NCBI GenBank assembly: GCA_937958985.1
Contig: CALGLV010000022.1
Coordinates: 22,803-86,802, forward strand
Origin: an uncultured Aquimarina sp.
Lineage (GTDB): Bacteria > Bacteroidota > Bacteroidia > Flavobacteriales > Flavobacteriaceae
Reading direction: 5' to 3'
Length of the DNA stretch: 64,000 nucleotides
The notes beneath the pieces were generated by a model, which did not search any database, was not told where the DNA came from, and worked only from the letters and a program-made list of their open reading frames with translations. Numbering within the stretch: the first letter of the stretch is position 1; every line of letters starts with the position of its first letter. Shown one piece after another: positions 18,341-28,021 of this stretch. Made by a program: the position numbers and the translations under genes.

Positions 18341-19459
18341 ATGAATTATATTGAAATAGAAACACAAGAAAAACTTAGTGAAATTATAAATACAAATACT
18401 GTTATTAGCAACTATGCTTTTCAGAATTTAAATTTTAATGTTTTTGGTTCTGAAGTTGTACAAAAAGAATTTAAGAACTGCTTGTTTTTAGGATGTAAAT
18501 TCCCCGATGGATTAATTTGTTCTATACATAGTACAAACTATATTTTTCCAGAATTAAAAATGCCTTATAATTCTTATGTAAACAAACTATACACTAAAGC
18601 GAATTTGTATGAAAACTATGAATTAGGTAATCCTGAAAGCTATCAATTAACTTTAGATAAAAAGATATACGATCATTTTATAACTAGCGGTAAAGAAGCC
18701 TCGGACATTAAAGAAACACTTGCTAGAAGGTTACACGACCATTCTATAACTGATGCTTTATATGATTTTTTAGATTTATATGCCGATGATAAAAAAGTAG
18801 CAATAATGGGTGGGCATAGTTTATTAAGATCTGACCCAGGTTTTACAACGGTTGCTAAAATTAGTAAAACACTTACCGAAAAAGGGTATTTGCTATTATC
18901 TGGTGGTGGACCAGGCGCTATGGAGGCTACTCACGTTGGAGCTTGGTTTGCTGGTAAACCCGAAAGTGAACTTACCGATGCTATTCAAATTTTAGCAGAA
19001 GCACCATCCTATAAAGATAAATTGTGGCTCGACAAAAGTTTTGAAGTACTACACAAATATCCTGATACAAAATTTGAAAGTGTTGGAATACCTACTTGGT
19101 TATATGGCCATGAACCACCGACACCATTTGCTACTAAAATTGCAAAATATTTTGCCAATAGTGTTCGTGAAGATGGCTTGTTAGCTGTGGCTAAAGGCGG
19201 TATTGTCTTTACCCCTGGAAGTGCCGGAACGATTCAAGAAATTTTTCAAGATGCTACTCAAAATCATTACATGAGTTTTGATGTCGCCAGTCCTATGATT
19301 TTCTTTAATTCTGAATATTGGACTGAAAAATATCCTATTTACCCTCTTTTTAAAAAATTGGTAAAAGAAGAGAAATATGCCAATTTAATTTTAAGCCTAT
19401 GCGATAGTGAAGAAGATGTTGTTAAAGAAATAGAAGCTTTTACCATTAAACAGCAATAG
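18341..19459 (+). CDS. LOG-family protein, nucleotide 5'-monophosphate nucleosidase-like
   Basis: A 372-residue protein with an extra N-terminal region (about 1-130) and a LOG/TIGR00730-type Rossmann domain. It shows MGGHSLLRSD, LLSGGGPGAMEA and the signature TPGSAGTIQEIFQ, a variant of PGGxGTxxE. Relatives hydrolyse nucleoside 5'-monophosphates (PpnN) or cytokinin ribotides; the long form resembles PpnN-type purine nucleotide nucleosidases. I prefer the ATG at 18341 over the TTG one codon upstream. The exact substrate is inferred from family only. Confidence 0.88.
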   Translation: MNYIEIETQEKLSEIINTNTVISNYAFQNLNFNVFGSEVVQKEFKNCLFLGCKFPDGLICSIHSTNYIFPELKMPYNSYVNKLYTKANLYENYELGNPESYQLTLDKKIYDHFITSGKEASDIKETLARRLHDHSITDALYDFLDLYADDKKVAIMGGHSLLRSDPGFTTVAKISKTLTEKGYLLLSGGGPGAMEATHVGAWFAGKPESELTDAIQILAEAPSYKDKLWLDKSFEVLHKYPDTKFESVGIPTWLYGHEPPTPFATKIAKYFANSVREDGLLAVAKGGIVFTPGSAGTIQEIFQDATQNHYMSFDVASPMIFFNSEYWTEKYPIYPLFKKLVKEEKYANLILSLCDSEEDVVKEIEAFTIKQQ

Positions 19460-19478
19460 CTCCTATTTCTCTAAAATA

Positions 19479-20159
19479 TTATGGTGTAGAATTAGAAACT
19501 TCTAACACTTTACCATTATAAAACTGATTCCCTTCTAATGAGAAGTTTTTAATGTATTGTGCCATTTCGTTTGCTTGAACATTCGCTTTAAAATCAGGAA
19601 AAGCCTGTGCTAGCATTTCTGTTTGAACAGCTCCTAAAGCCAATACATTAAAAGCTATTTGTTGGTCTTTATATTCCTCTGCTAATAATTCACTCAAAGT
19701 AATTACGGCACCTTTACTAGAGCTGTAAGCTGCCAAACCTGGGAATTTTATACTTCCGCGAACGCCGCCAATACTACTAATAGTTACTACATGTGAATTT
19801 AAAGGCATGTACTTTACCAAAGCCTTGGTTAGCATTGCTACTCCAAAAACATTAACGGCATATACTTTTTCAAAATCTTCTATTGTTAGTATGCTTAAAG
19901 GTTTCGCTATAAGCGCACCTGCATTATGTATGATGATATCAATATGTTTAAACTCGTGGCGAATATAATCGGCAACTTTATCAATATCCTTTTCTTTGGT
20001 AATATCAAATGAAAAACCATGAACTTTCTTTGTAGTTAATTTTTCAATGGCAGACATATCTCTGGACAATGCCAATACATTATGCCCTGCTTCAGCAAAT
20101 TGTTTAGCTAACTCTAAGCCTATTCCTCTACTGGTACCTGTAATTACTACGTTTTTCAT
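19479..20159 (-). CDS. Short-chain dehydrogenase/reductase
   Basis: A 226-residue SDR oxidoreductase with the NAD(P) motif TGTSRGIG (about residues 7-14), NNAG-equivalent HNAG, the catalytic serine in VTISSIGG and Y-x3-K in YSSSKGA. It lacks FabG-specific motifs, so the substrate is open. It follows hisS on the same strand after a 122-base gap and may have its own promoter. Family certain, function not. Confidence 0.9.
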   Translation of the reverse strand: MKNVVITGTSRGIGLELAKQFAEAGHNVLALSRDMSAIEKLTTKKVHGFSFDITKEKDIDKVADYIRHEFKHIDIIIHNAGALIAKPLSILTIEDFEKVYAVNVFGVAMLTKALVKYMPLNSHVVTISSIGGVRGSIKFPGLAAYSSSKGAVITLSELLAEEYKDQQIAFNVLALGAVQTEMLAQAFPDFKANVQANEMAQYIKNFSLEGNQFYNGKVLEVSNSTP

Positions 20160-20281
20160 ACTATAAAATAAATATTTTAAACTCTTAACTATTATAAAAA
20201 ATATGTTGCTCTTTAACTTTTTTAAAAACTAAAATTTAATATATGTTGGTATTTAATTCTTTTATCAAGTATGTAATTTAT

Positions 20282-21652
20282 TTATAATACAGCATCTAGC
20301 AAAGCATCAAAATCAACTGTTTTTTGATCTCCTGTGATCATATTTTTTAAGCTGTATGTATTATTTTTAGCTTCATCACTTCCTGCCAATACTACAAACG
20401 GAAATGTACGCTTGTTAGCATAATTCATTTGTTTTTTCATTTTAGCACTATCTGGATATACTTCGGCAGAAACTCCTTTTGCTCTTAATTTTTGAATCGT
20501 TTTATAACAATACAAAGCCTCTTGATCTCCAAAATTTATAAAAAATACTTTCGTAGTATCGGTAACTTCTGTTGGAAAAAGATTTAGCTCTTCTAAAACC
20601 AAATAAATTCGGTCCAAACCAAACGATACACCTACCCCACTAACATCTTTAAGTCCAAAAATACCCGTTAAGTCATCGTACCTTCCTCCACCTCCAATGG
20701 ATCCTAATTTAACACCTTCGGGTGCCGCCACTTCAAAAATAGCTCCTGTATAGTAATTTAAACCTCTAGCCAAAGTAACATCTAAATCTAATGTAGCTGT
20801 TTGTAGTTCAAGACTTTCAATTGTATTAATTATAAATGATAACTCTTCTACTCCTTTTAAACCTTCTTCTGATTCAGATAATAAATCTTTTAATTGAAGT
20901 AATTTTTCAGAAAACGATCCTGAAAACGAAAATAAAGGTTGAATTTTAAGAATTGCCGCTTCGGATATTCCTTTTGCAATCATTTCCTTTTTTACGCCTT
21001 CTTCTCCTATTTTATCTAACTTATCTAAAGCAACAGTAAAATCGATTAATTTATCACTAGCTCCTATAACTTCTGCAATACCTGAAAGTATTTTTCGGTT
21101 ATTCATCTTTATAGTAACTCCAGTAATACCCAGCTCTGTAAAAACAGCATCATAAAGTTGAATAAACTCAACTTCTTGCCATAAAGATTTACTTCCAACA
21201 ACATCGGCATCACATTGAAAAAACTCTCTAAAACGACCTTTTTGAGGTCGATCGGCACGCCAAACAGGTTGTATTTGAAAACGCTTAAACGGAAATTCAA
21301 TTTCGTTTTGATGTTGTACTACATAGCGAGCAAAAGGAACCGTTAAGTCATAACGCAGGGCTTTTTCACTAATTTCGACTGTTAATTTTTGACTATCTTT
21401 TTCTGCCAAATAAGTTTCGTTGGCCTTTTTTAGATAATCCCCACTATTTAATATTTTAAAAATTAAGCGATCTCCTTCTTCCCCATATTTACCCATTAAC
21501 GTACTACTGTTTTCAAAACTTGGTGTTTCAATAGGATTGAATCCGAAATTTTTAAAGTGCTTACGTACCGTATTCATAATATAGGTTCGTTTTGCTACTT
21601 CTTCTGGAGAAAAATCACGGGTTCCTTTTGGTAGAGAAGGTTTTTGTGCCAT
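20282..21652 (-). CDS. hisS: Histidyl-tRNA synthetase
   Basis: A 456-residue class II aminoacyl-tRNA synthetase that charges tRNA-His. The N-terminal [12 protein letters not shown] is characteristic. Motif 2 is in the [15 protein letters not shown] region, the histidine-specific loops include [15 protein letters not shown], and motif 3 is SFGLDRI. The C-terminal anticodon-binding domain spans about 360-456. It lies 138 bases downstream of the amidase gene. Confidence 0.98.
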   Translation of the reverse strand: MAQKPSLPKGTRDFSPEEVAKRTYIMNTVRKHFKNFGFNPIETPSFENSSTLMGKYGEEGDRLIFKILNSGDYLKKANETYLAEKDSQKLTVEISEKALRYDLTVPFARYVVQHQNEIEFPFKRFQIQPVWRADRPQKGRFREFFQCDADVVGSKSLWQEVEFIQLYDAVFTELGITGVTIKMNNRKILSGIAEVIGASDKLIDFTVALDKLDKIGEEGVKKEMIAKGISEAAILKIQPLFSFSGSFSEKLLQLKDLLSESEEGLKGVEELSFIINTIESLELQTATLDLDVTLARGLNYYTGAIFEVAAPEGVKLGSIGGGGRYDDLTGIFGLKDVSGVGVSFGLDRIYLVLEELNLFPTEVTDTTKVFFINFGDQEALYCYKTIQKLRAKGVSAEVYPDSAKMKKQMNYANKRTFPFVVLAGSDEAKNNTYSLKNMITGDQKTVDFDALLDAVL

Positions 21653-21790
21653 TGCTGCTATTAATTTGAAATATTAAAAATTCAATTGCAAATATAAGCA
21701 GTCTTTAACACAATGTACGCTGTAAAAAGCCTAAGATATCATTTATAGCTACATGAAATATGAATACTATATAAATAGCATTCATATTTA

Positions 21791-23002
21791 TTATTTCGAT
21801 TTATTTATAGCTTCGTAAAGCTTAATGGGCTGTCCGTTTTCAAAAGCAGCAATATAACAACCTTTAAAGCCTCTGTTTTTAGCTTCGTTTCTTAATTCTT
21901 TAGCGTTGCCATAATCGCTAGTTTTTCCAAAAAAATATTTATAATAATTATCAATTTCTATAATTTCAATAGTAGAAAAACCTTTAAAATTTTCTGGACT
22001 AGGGTTTATAAAATCTTTAGAAGCTGCTAGCTGAACTCTAAAAATTATTCCAGATGGCACTTCTATTTTAGCAGGTGTTGTTGTAACCACTGCTTTTGTT
22101 TCTTTTTTCACAACTACTACCGGTTTTTTCTTTTCAATTGGTTTAGAAACAACGGGTTTTTCAACAACAGGACTCTCTGTAACTGGTTTGGGTTTCGTTT
22201 TAACAGGCTCTATTACTTTAGGTACACTCGTGGCAAACGAATTTTGTGAACTGTTTTTGTAATCTAAAATAGCTTTGGATATAGAATTTGCCATTTGTTG
22301 TTTTCCGTTGTTCGAATTTAAATATTGCCCCTCGCTTTTGTTTGAAAGAAAACCTGTTTCGATTAAAACACTTGGCATTACCGTTTGATGAAGCACTACA
22401 AAACCCGCTTGTTTTACTCCTCTGTTTTTTCTGTTAAGTTGATTAGAGAAGTTACTTTGAATAAAACTTGCTAAATTTAAACTTTGTTCTAAATACTCCT
22501 CTTGAGTTATGGTTAAACCAATTACCGATTCAGGAGAATTAGGATCGAATCCATTATAATTTTGCTCATAATTATCTTCTAATAAAATTACCGAGTTTTC
22601 CTTTTTTGCAATATTAAAATTCCTGCTATTGGCATGTAACCCTAGCACAAAAGTTTCTGTACCGAATGCCTGAGTGTTGTGTGCGTTGCAGTGTACCGAA
22701 ACAAAAAGATCTGCTTTTGCCTTGTTTGCTATTTGACCTCTTTCAAATAAATCCACAAAAACATCTTTTTTTCGGGTATAAATTACTTTAATATTAGGAT
22801 CCCTTTCCAAAATTCGTCCTGTTTTCAAAATAATATCCAAAGCTATCGTTTTCTCAAATAAGCCATTACCTCTATTTCCTGGGTCGTGCCCACCATGTCC
22901 TGCATCCAATACAACCACAAAAGGTTTACTTGGAGGCACACCATAACAATAGGAAATAAGCGTAACAAAAGAAGTAAGTACTGTAAAAACACTTTTTATC
23001 AT
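21791..23002 (-). CDS. N-acetylmuramoyl-L-alanine amidase with SPOR-like C-terminus
   Basis: A 403-residue secreted cell-wall hydrolase. It has a signal peptide (residues 1 to about 21), an Amidase_3 domain with H36 in VLDAGHGGHDPG, a second zinc ligand in SVHCNAH and the glutamate in VLIETGFLSN, then a Pro/Lys/Val-rich linker (about 255-310) and a C-terminal SPOR-like domain (IFRVQLAAS to GCYIAAF) that would bind denuded glycan at division septa. It cleaves the amide bond between MurNAc and L-Ala. It is divergent from lptD, so envelope genes lie on both sides of this 197-base intergenic region. Confidence 0.94.
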   Translation of the reverse strand: MIKSVFTVLTSFVTLISYCYGVPPSKPFVVVLDAGHGGHDPGNRGNGLFEKTIALDIILKTGRILERDPNIKVIYTRKKDVFVDLFERGQIANKAKADLFVSVHCNAHNTQAFGTETFVLGLHANSRNFNIAKKENSVILLEDNYEQNYNGFDPNSPESVIGLTITQEEYLEQSLNLASFIQSNFSNQLNRKNRGVKQAGFVVLHQTVMPSVLIETGFLSNKSEGQYLNSNNGKQQMANSISKAILDYKNSSQNSFATSVPKVIEPVKTKPKPVTESPVVEKPVVSKPIEKKKPVVVVKKETKAVVTTTPAKIEVPSGIIFRVQLAASKDFINPSPENFKGFSTIEIIEIDNYYKYFFGKTSDYGNAKELRNEAKNRGFKGCYIAAFENGQPIKLYEAINKSK

Positions 23003-23142
23003 AGGGTAAATATCATTTATAAATCATTGTAAACAGTAACAATGTTCTATTTTGTTCGTTAATTTAATATGTTTCTAGCTTATAGCATAAAAAAGATGCT
23101 TTTTTTTTAGTGCAACAATAATACCAAGCTAAAAAATAAGCG

Positions 23143-23150
23143 TAATTTAG
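23143..23150 (+). promoter_or_regulatory. Possible -7 element before lptD
   Basis: TAATTTAG differs from TAnnTTTG in one base and lies about 50 bases upstream of the putative lptD start. A -33 element is not evident, so the call is weak. Confidence 0.3.
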
Positions 23151-23199
23151 CCGCCTGTAAGATTTAGGTTAAGGCCTTACACATATTAGTTTATAAATT

Positions 23200-25905
23200 T
23201 TGCAATACACTTTGAGGTATATATTTACATTTTTCTTCTGTTTATCTCTGAGTATAATTAGTGCTCAAGAAACAAATACCGAACTTTTAAGCAAAGCTTT
23301 AAAAGATTCTATCTCTTCTGAAAGAAATGACATCAACCTTTTGGAGGTTGATTCTACCGCTACCGATACTATAAAGAAAAAACCTTTTTTAAATGGTGAT
23401 GTAAAGTATAGTGCTAAAGACTATATGCGCCTGAATAGAAAAAACAATAAAATGTATTTGTATGAAAATGCAAAAATTAATTATACTGATTTAAATATAG
23501 AGTCGGGTAATATTGTTATCAATCAACAGAAAAAGGAAGTTTACGCTAAAGGGATTGTAGATACAGCGAAGGTATATAATCAAACCCCTGTTTTTACGCA
23601 AGGGTCTAATGTAGTAGAACCGGATACTATTCGATTTAACTTTGAATCCAAAAAAGCTTTAATTTACAATTCTAAAACCTCACAAAACGGATTTAATATT
23701 ATAAGTGAAACCTCAAAGCGTGAAAATGATTCAGTGGTTTACATGAAAAATGTAAAATTTACAACTTCAAAAAACTTAGAAGATCCTGAATATTATTTTT
23801 ATGCACGTAGAATTAAATTCGTTCCTAAAAAGAAAATTATTACAGGTTTAGTGAATATGTATATTGCAGATGTCCCTACCCCCTTAGGTTTGCCGTTTGG
23901 TTATTTTCCTTTAAAAGAAGAGGCGGTTTCAGGCTTTATTATTCCTAGTTTTAATGATAGTAGTAGCCGTGGTTTTACGTTTCAAAACGGAGGTTATTAT
24001 TTTGCGATAAGTGATTACTTAAATTTAACTTTAGTTGGAGATTACTCTACAAACAGTAGTTTTGCTTTAAGAGCAGATTCAAACTACGCTAAACGTTATA
24101 AATATAGTGGAAACCTTAGTTTACGGTTTGAAAATAATTTAGTTAGTGAAAGAGGCTTATCCGATTTCTCTAAATCATCGAATTACAACATTCGTTGGTC
24201 TCACAGTCAAGACAATAAAGCTACACCAAACTCAAGATTTGGAGCTAGTGTTAACTTTGGTAGTAGCCAGTTTTTTCGACAATCTACCAATCAATCTAAT
24301 TTTGGTTCTGTTTTAAACAATACTTTAAGTTCGAATATAAATTACTCTAAAGTTTTCCCTGTAGAACCTCAGGTAGATTTTTCTACGGCTATAAATATTC
24401 AACAAAATAGCCAAACACAACAAGTAAATTTAAGTACACCAACTAGTGTAAATATTGGTAGAATTTACCCATTTGCTCCAAAATCAGGAGTAAAAAAAGG
24501 CATTATTCAAAATATCAATTTTCAACCTTCTTCAAACTTAACAAATACGATTAATGTTGATGAGTCCGATTTATTTACCCAGAAAGCACTAGATACAGCT
24601 CAAGTAGGAATTAGGCATAGAATACCGATATCTACTAATTTTAAGCTTTTTAAATTTATAAGTACCTCTTTAAGTAGTAGCTATACTGAAAATTGGGTTT
24701 TCGAAACAAACAGACTCCGTTTTGATCCTACTGATGAATCCGCAGATAATCAAGGTGTCGTAACCGAAACAGTTAATGGTTTTGACTCTTTTAGAACCTA
24801 TAATTTTGGTACTTCGTTAGGAACTACCATTTACGGAACCGTTAAATTTAATAAAGATTCTAAAATTAAAGCAATTCGTCACGTAATTAGACCACAAATT
24901 GGATATAGCTATGGGCCGTCCTTTGATCAATTTTACGACCAATTAGTAATCCCAGGTAATACCGCTTTACAGCAAGAAGAAACAATACGTGAATTTACTA
25001 GATTTCAAGGCGGTGTTTTAGGACAACCTGGTAGAACAGAAACAAGTTCTTTAAATTTTTCGGTTGTAAACAACTTTGAAGCTAAGGTAACTGATAAAGA
25101 CACTACCCAATTAGAACCTAAACGAATTAAGCTTTTAAATTCTCTGAACTTCTCCTCTAGTTATGATTTTAGAGCAGATTCTTTAAAATTAAGACCTATA
25201 AATGTTAGTGGAAATATTCCTTTAACAGAAAAGCTTAATATTAATTTTAGAGGTGTGTTAGATCCTTATGCTTTAAACAGTAACAATCAACGCGTAAACA
25301 CACTAAATGTAAATAATGGAGGTAGTTTACTTCGACTTACCAATGCAGGTGTAAACTTTGGTTATTCTTTTTCGAGTAAAGATTTTGAAAATCGAAAGAA
25401 AAATAAAGATGACGATAATGATTTATTAGACCCCGAAAATGAAACCTTTAGAAATGGTGGTCGCCCCGATGATTTGTTTGGTGCACATACCAATTTTCAA
25501 AACGGTAAACTATTTGAGGAAGAATCACAGGAAGATAAAGAAAAGAAAACAGATGTAAATTTTTACAATTATAGAATTCCTTGGGATTTGCAACTTTCCT
25601 ATAGCCTTAATTACTTAAATACAGCAAGGCAAGATCGGGTTTCGGCACAAACAATTTCTTTTTCGGGTAACGTTGAAATTGCTCCTCGATGGAAAATTGG
25701 AGCATCCTCGGGTTACGATTTTGTAAATAAAGGAATTACGTTTACCAACCTCAGATTTCAGCGAGATTTAGAAAGTTGGAACATGAGTTTTAATTGGGTA
25801 CCTTTTAGCGCCAATGCAACTTGGAACTTTTTTATAGGAATCTCCTCTTCGGTACTTAGTGATATTAAGTGGGATAAACGTAGCGAACCCGACAGACAAT
25901 TATAA
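23200..25905 (+). CDS. lptD: Outer-membrane LPS assembly protein LptD
   Basis: A 901-residue outer-membrane protein. It has a signal peptide (ending near SIISAQ), a periplasmic OstA/LptA-like beta-jellyroll (about 60-240, LYENAKINYTDLNIESG onward) and a long C-terminal beta-barrel. The VPTPLGLPFGYFPL segment that joins the two parts is typical of Bacteroidota LptD. It should insert lipopolysaccharide into the outer leaflet. There is no ATG at the start; TTG at 23200 or TTG at 23212 (MRYIFTFFF) both give a signal peptide. The end is 20 bases before proC. Confidence 0.92.
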   Translation: MQYTLRYIFTFFFCLSLSIISAQETNTELLSKALKDSISSERNDINLLEVDSTATDTIKKKPFLNGDVKYSAKDYMRLNRKNNKMYLYENAKINYTDLNIESGNIVINQQKKEVYAKGIVDTAKVYNQTPVFTQGSNVVEPDTIRFNFESKKALIYNSKTSQNGFNIISETSKRENDSVVYMKNVKFTTSKNLEDPEYYFYARRIKFVPKKKIITGLVNMYIADVPTPLGLPFGYFPLKEEAVSGFIIPSFNDSSSRGFTFQNGGYYFAISDYLNLTLVGDYSTNSSFALRADSNYAKRYKYSGNLSLRFENNLVSERGLSDFSKSSNYNIRWSHSQDNKATPNSRFGASVNFGSSQFFRQSTNQSNFGSVLNNTLSSNINYSKVFPVEPQVDFSTAINIQQNSQTQQVNLSTPTSVNIGRIYPFAPKSGVKKGIIQNINFQPSSNLTNTINVDESDLFTQKALDTAQVGIRHRIPISTNFKLFKFISTSLSSSYTENWVFETNRLRFDPTDESADNQGVVTETVNGFDSFRTYNFGTSLGTTIYGTVKFNKDSKIKAIRHVIRPQIGYSYGPSFDQFYDQLVIPGNTALQQEETIREFTRFQGGVLGQPGRTETSSLNFSVVNNFEAKVTDKDTTQLEPKRIKLLNSLNFSSSYDFRADSLKLRPINVSGNIPLTEKLNINFRGVLDPYALNSNNQRVNTLNVNNGGSLLRLTNAGVNFGYSFSSKDFENRKKNKDDDNDLLDPENETFRNGGRPDDLFGAHTNFQNGKLFEEESQEDKEKKTDVNFYNYRIPWDLQLSYSLNYLNTARQDRVSAQTISFSGNVEIAPRWKIGASSGYDFVNKGITFTNLRFQRDLESWNMSFNWVPFSANATWNFFIGISSSVLSDIKWDKRSEPDRQL

Positions 25906-25925
25906 ACAATTAAATGAGTTACAAA

Positions 25926-26723
25926 ATGAAGTTATTAGTTATTGGTGGTGGTAATATGGGATTAACTTATGCTAAATCTATAGCTAAAAACTCCTCGGAT
26001 GCAACTATTTCTATCTTAGAAAAATCCCCAGAAAAAATTCAAGAATTAAAAAAAGATACTTCTTTTGACATTTACAATACTATTGAAAATTGCCCAAAGG
26101 ATATTGAAATTGTGCTATTAGCTGTAAAGCCACAAGTAATTCAGCATGTATTTAAAGAAATAGCTTCTTTTATAAACAACAAACAACTTGTTATATCTAT
26201 TATGGCAGGGATTACCTTAAATACTATTACACAAGGTTTAAATTGCCTAAAAGTAGTTCGAGCTATGCCTAATCTACCCTCTCAAGTGGGCGCTGGTGTT
26301 ACTGGCTATTTTGCTTCAGAAAAAGTGACTAATACCGATTTAATAATCGTTACTCAAATTTTAGAAGCTACAGGAAGCGTTATAAAAGTAAAAACAGAAG
26401 ATCAAATTGATGCAATAACAGCTTTATCTGGTAGTGGACCCGCTTACGTGTTTTACTTTATGAATGCAATGATGGAACAAGCTAAAGATTTCGGATTTTC
26501 GGAAGCAGAAGCTAAATCAGTAGTATTAAATACTTTTTTAGGAACTTCTAAATTATTTGAATCTTCGGATGTTAATGCTACAACATGGATGGAGAGAGTA
26601 ACATCAAAAGGAGGAACTACACACGCTGCACTCACTTCTTTTAATAACAACAAACTTAATTCAATAATTAAAGAAGGAACTTTAGCCGCATATAACCGAG
26701 CTAAAGAGCTTTCAAAAGATTAA
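25926..26723 (+). CDS. proC: Pyrroline-5-carboxylate reductase
   Basis: A 265-residue NADPH-dependent reductase for the last step of proline synthesis. The N-terminal Rossmann motif is VIGGGNMG, followed by LAVKPQ and VRAMPNLP; the C-terminal helical domain has the signature ALSGSGPAYVF. The final TSKGGTTHAAL is diagnostic. The ATG at 25926 (MKLLVIGGG) gives the normal family start; an ATG 12 bases upstream is also possible. It probably shares a transcript with lptD. Confidence 0.95.
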   Translation: MKLLVIGGGNMGLTYAKSIAKNSSDATISILEKSPEKIQELKKDTSFDIYNTIENCPKDIEIVLLAVKPQVIQHVFKEIASFINNKQLVISIMAGITLNTITQGLNCLKVVRAMPNLPSQVGAGVTGYFASEKVTNTDLIIVTQILEATGSVIKVKTEDQIDAITALSGSGPAYVFYFMNAMMEQAKDFGFSEAEAKSVVLNTFLGTSKLFESSDVNATTWMERVTSKGGTTHAALTSFNNNKLNSIIKEGTLAAYNRAKELSKD

Positions 26724-26840
26724 TTTTGACTTTAGATTTTTTTTTAGTTCTGTAAAATAAATATCACATTTTAACGTTTACGATTAGTTATACTTTATTA
26801 TATTGAAATTGAAACTAACTAATTCAAGGAATAAATTGAA

Positions 26841-27731
26841 ATGACTGAAAAAAAAACAACTTCTAAATCAACCGTAATCGCTATTGTTTTATTATCCCTT
26901 TTACTTATTGGGTCTATTGCATATATATTAATGCAAAACACTCAAATAGAAAGCTCAAAACAAGCGTTTGAAACTGAAAAAGCCCTAAAAATTGAAGAAC
27001 TAAAAACGCTACAACAGGAGTACGATGATTTTTTGCAAGAAAACCAAGTCAATAAAGAGGAAATTATTGAAACAAAAATAAGGCTCAATCGTTTATTAGA
27101 TTCCGTTCGAAATATTAAACCCGATTATAGTTTAGTTAACAAACTCCGTTCTGTTAGAGACAACCTAAAGCTTAGACTTAAAAGTCTAGAACTAGAAAAC
27201 AAGCAATTAAAAGAAGATAATTTAAAGCTTGTTACCGAAAATGATAGTGTTGTAAAACAATTAGAATCTACATTAGTTGTTTTCAATGAAGAAAAAGAGA
27301 AAAACGAAAAGCTAAATAAAATTGTTACTAAAGCTCAAAAATTAATAGTTACAAGTATTACAAGTAAACCTATCAGAATTAAAAAATCGGGTAAAGTCTC
27401 CCCTACCAATAGAGCTAAACGCGTTTCGGGTATTGAAGTTTGTTATGAAGTACCTGCGAATACAATTACTGAAGCAGGAGAAAAAGAATTTTACATTCAA
27501 GTAGTTTCACCTACAAAAGAAGTTGTGGGAGGTAAATTTTACATGAATGATGCCGAAGGGAATTTTGTAAGTATTAGTAAAATATCAAAATTTAGGTATC
27601 AAAATAAAATCATAAAAGTGTGTGACTATGTGGAGCCTTTACCCGGTGAAACTTTTGCTGAAGGTAATTATGCGGTTAACGTTTTTCAAGGGACAAAGTT
27701 AATTAGTAGTTCTTCTATACTACTCAAATAA
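26841..27731 (+). CDS. Membrane-anchored coiled-coil protein
   Basis: A 296-residue protein with one transmembrane segment (about residues 11-30), a long charged coiled coil (about 35-165, with E/K/L heptads such as LKSLELENKQLKEDN) and a C-terminal beta-rich domain (about 185-296) that would face the periplasm. I do not recognise a named family; similar flavobacterial proteins are usually left as hypothetical. A strong hairpin terminator follows it. Its neighbours are envelope genes, so an envelope role is plausible but unproven. Confidence 0.85.
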   Translation: MTEKKTTSKSTVIAIVLLSLLLIGSIAYILMQNTQIESSKQAFETEKALKIEELKTLQQEYDDFLQENQVNKEEIIETKIRLNRLLDSVRNIKPDYSLVNKLRSVRDNLKLRLKSLELENKQLKEDNLKLVTENDSVVKQLESTLVVFNEEKEKNEKLNKIVTKAQKLIVTSITSKPIRIKKSGKVSPTNRAKRVSGIEVCYEVPANTITEAGEKEFYIQVVSPTKEVVGGKFYMNDAEGNFVSISKISKFRYQNKIIKVCDYVEPLPGETFAEGNYAVNVFQGTKLISSSSILLK

Positions 27732-27748
27732 ATTTTTATTAGTTACTC

Positions 27749-27788
27749 AAAAAAGCTTTCTTTTTAATTAAAAAGAAAGCTTTTTTTG
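27749..27788 (+). terminator. Intrinsic terminator
   Basis: The arms AAAGCTTTCTTTTT and AAAAAGAAAGCTTT enclose a four-base loop (AATT) and are followed by a T run. It ends the lptD-proC-coiled-coil transcription unit. Confidence 0.9.
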
Positions 27789-27813
27789 TTTTATTCTTGT
27801 TGTTAGTTTTCTC

Positions 27814-27996
27814 TGAAAATACAAGCTTACAAAAGCCATCGAAAAATTAGGTGCCACAGCCTAAGGTATTCGTCGTAATAATTATATAGTTAGTGAAGGT
27901 AACGTTCAAAATGATGTTTATTATAGTATTACCAAGGGAAGATTGGGTAAAAAAAGAATATCTATAAGTATTCGAACGGTATTAAGATTTAAATAA
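27814..27996 (+). pseudogene. Possible gene remnant with in-frame stop
   Basis: One frame reads KYKLTKAIEKLGATA, then TAA (27862-27864), then GIRRNNYIVSEGNV and about 30 further codons ending SIRTVLRFK and a stop at 27994-27996. The composition is protein-like on both sides of the stop, and no start codon precedes it (a TGA lies at 27814). It looks like the decayed 3' end of a gene, perhaps a barrel or surface protein given its alternating end; I do not recognise the family. A chance open frame cannot be excluded. Confidence 0.4.
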
Positions 27997-28021
27997 ATAA
28001 ATTTGTAAAAAATAATTAACC

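Noticed and set aside
21758..21787. Hairpin ATATGAATACTAT / ATAGCATTCATAT as terminator of the amidase gene
   Set aside because: Very AT-rich stem with one mismatch and no T run after it on the minus strand.
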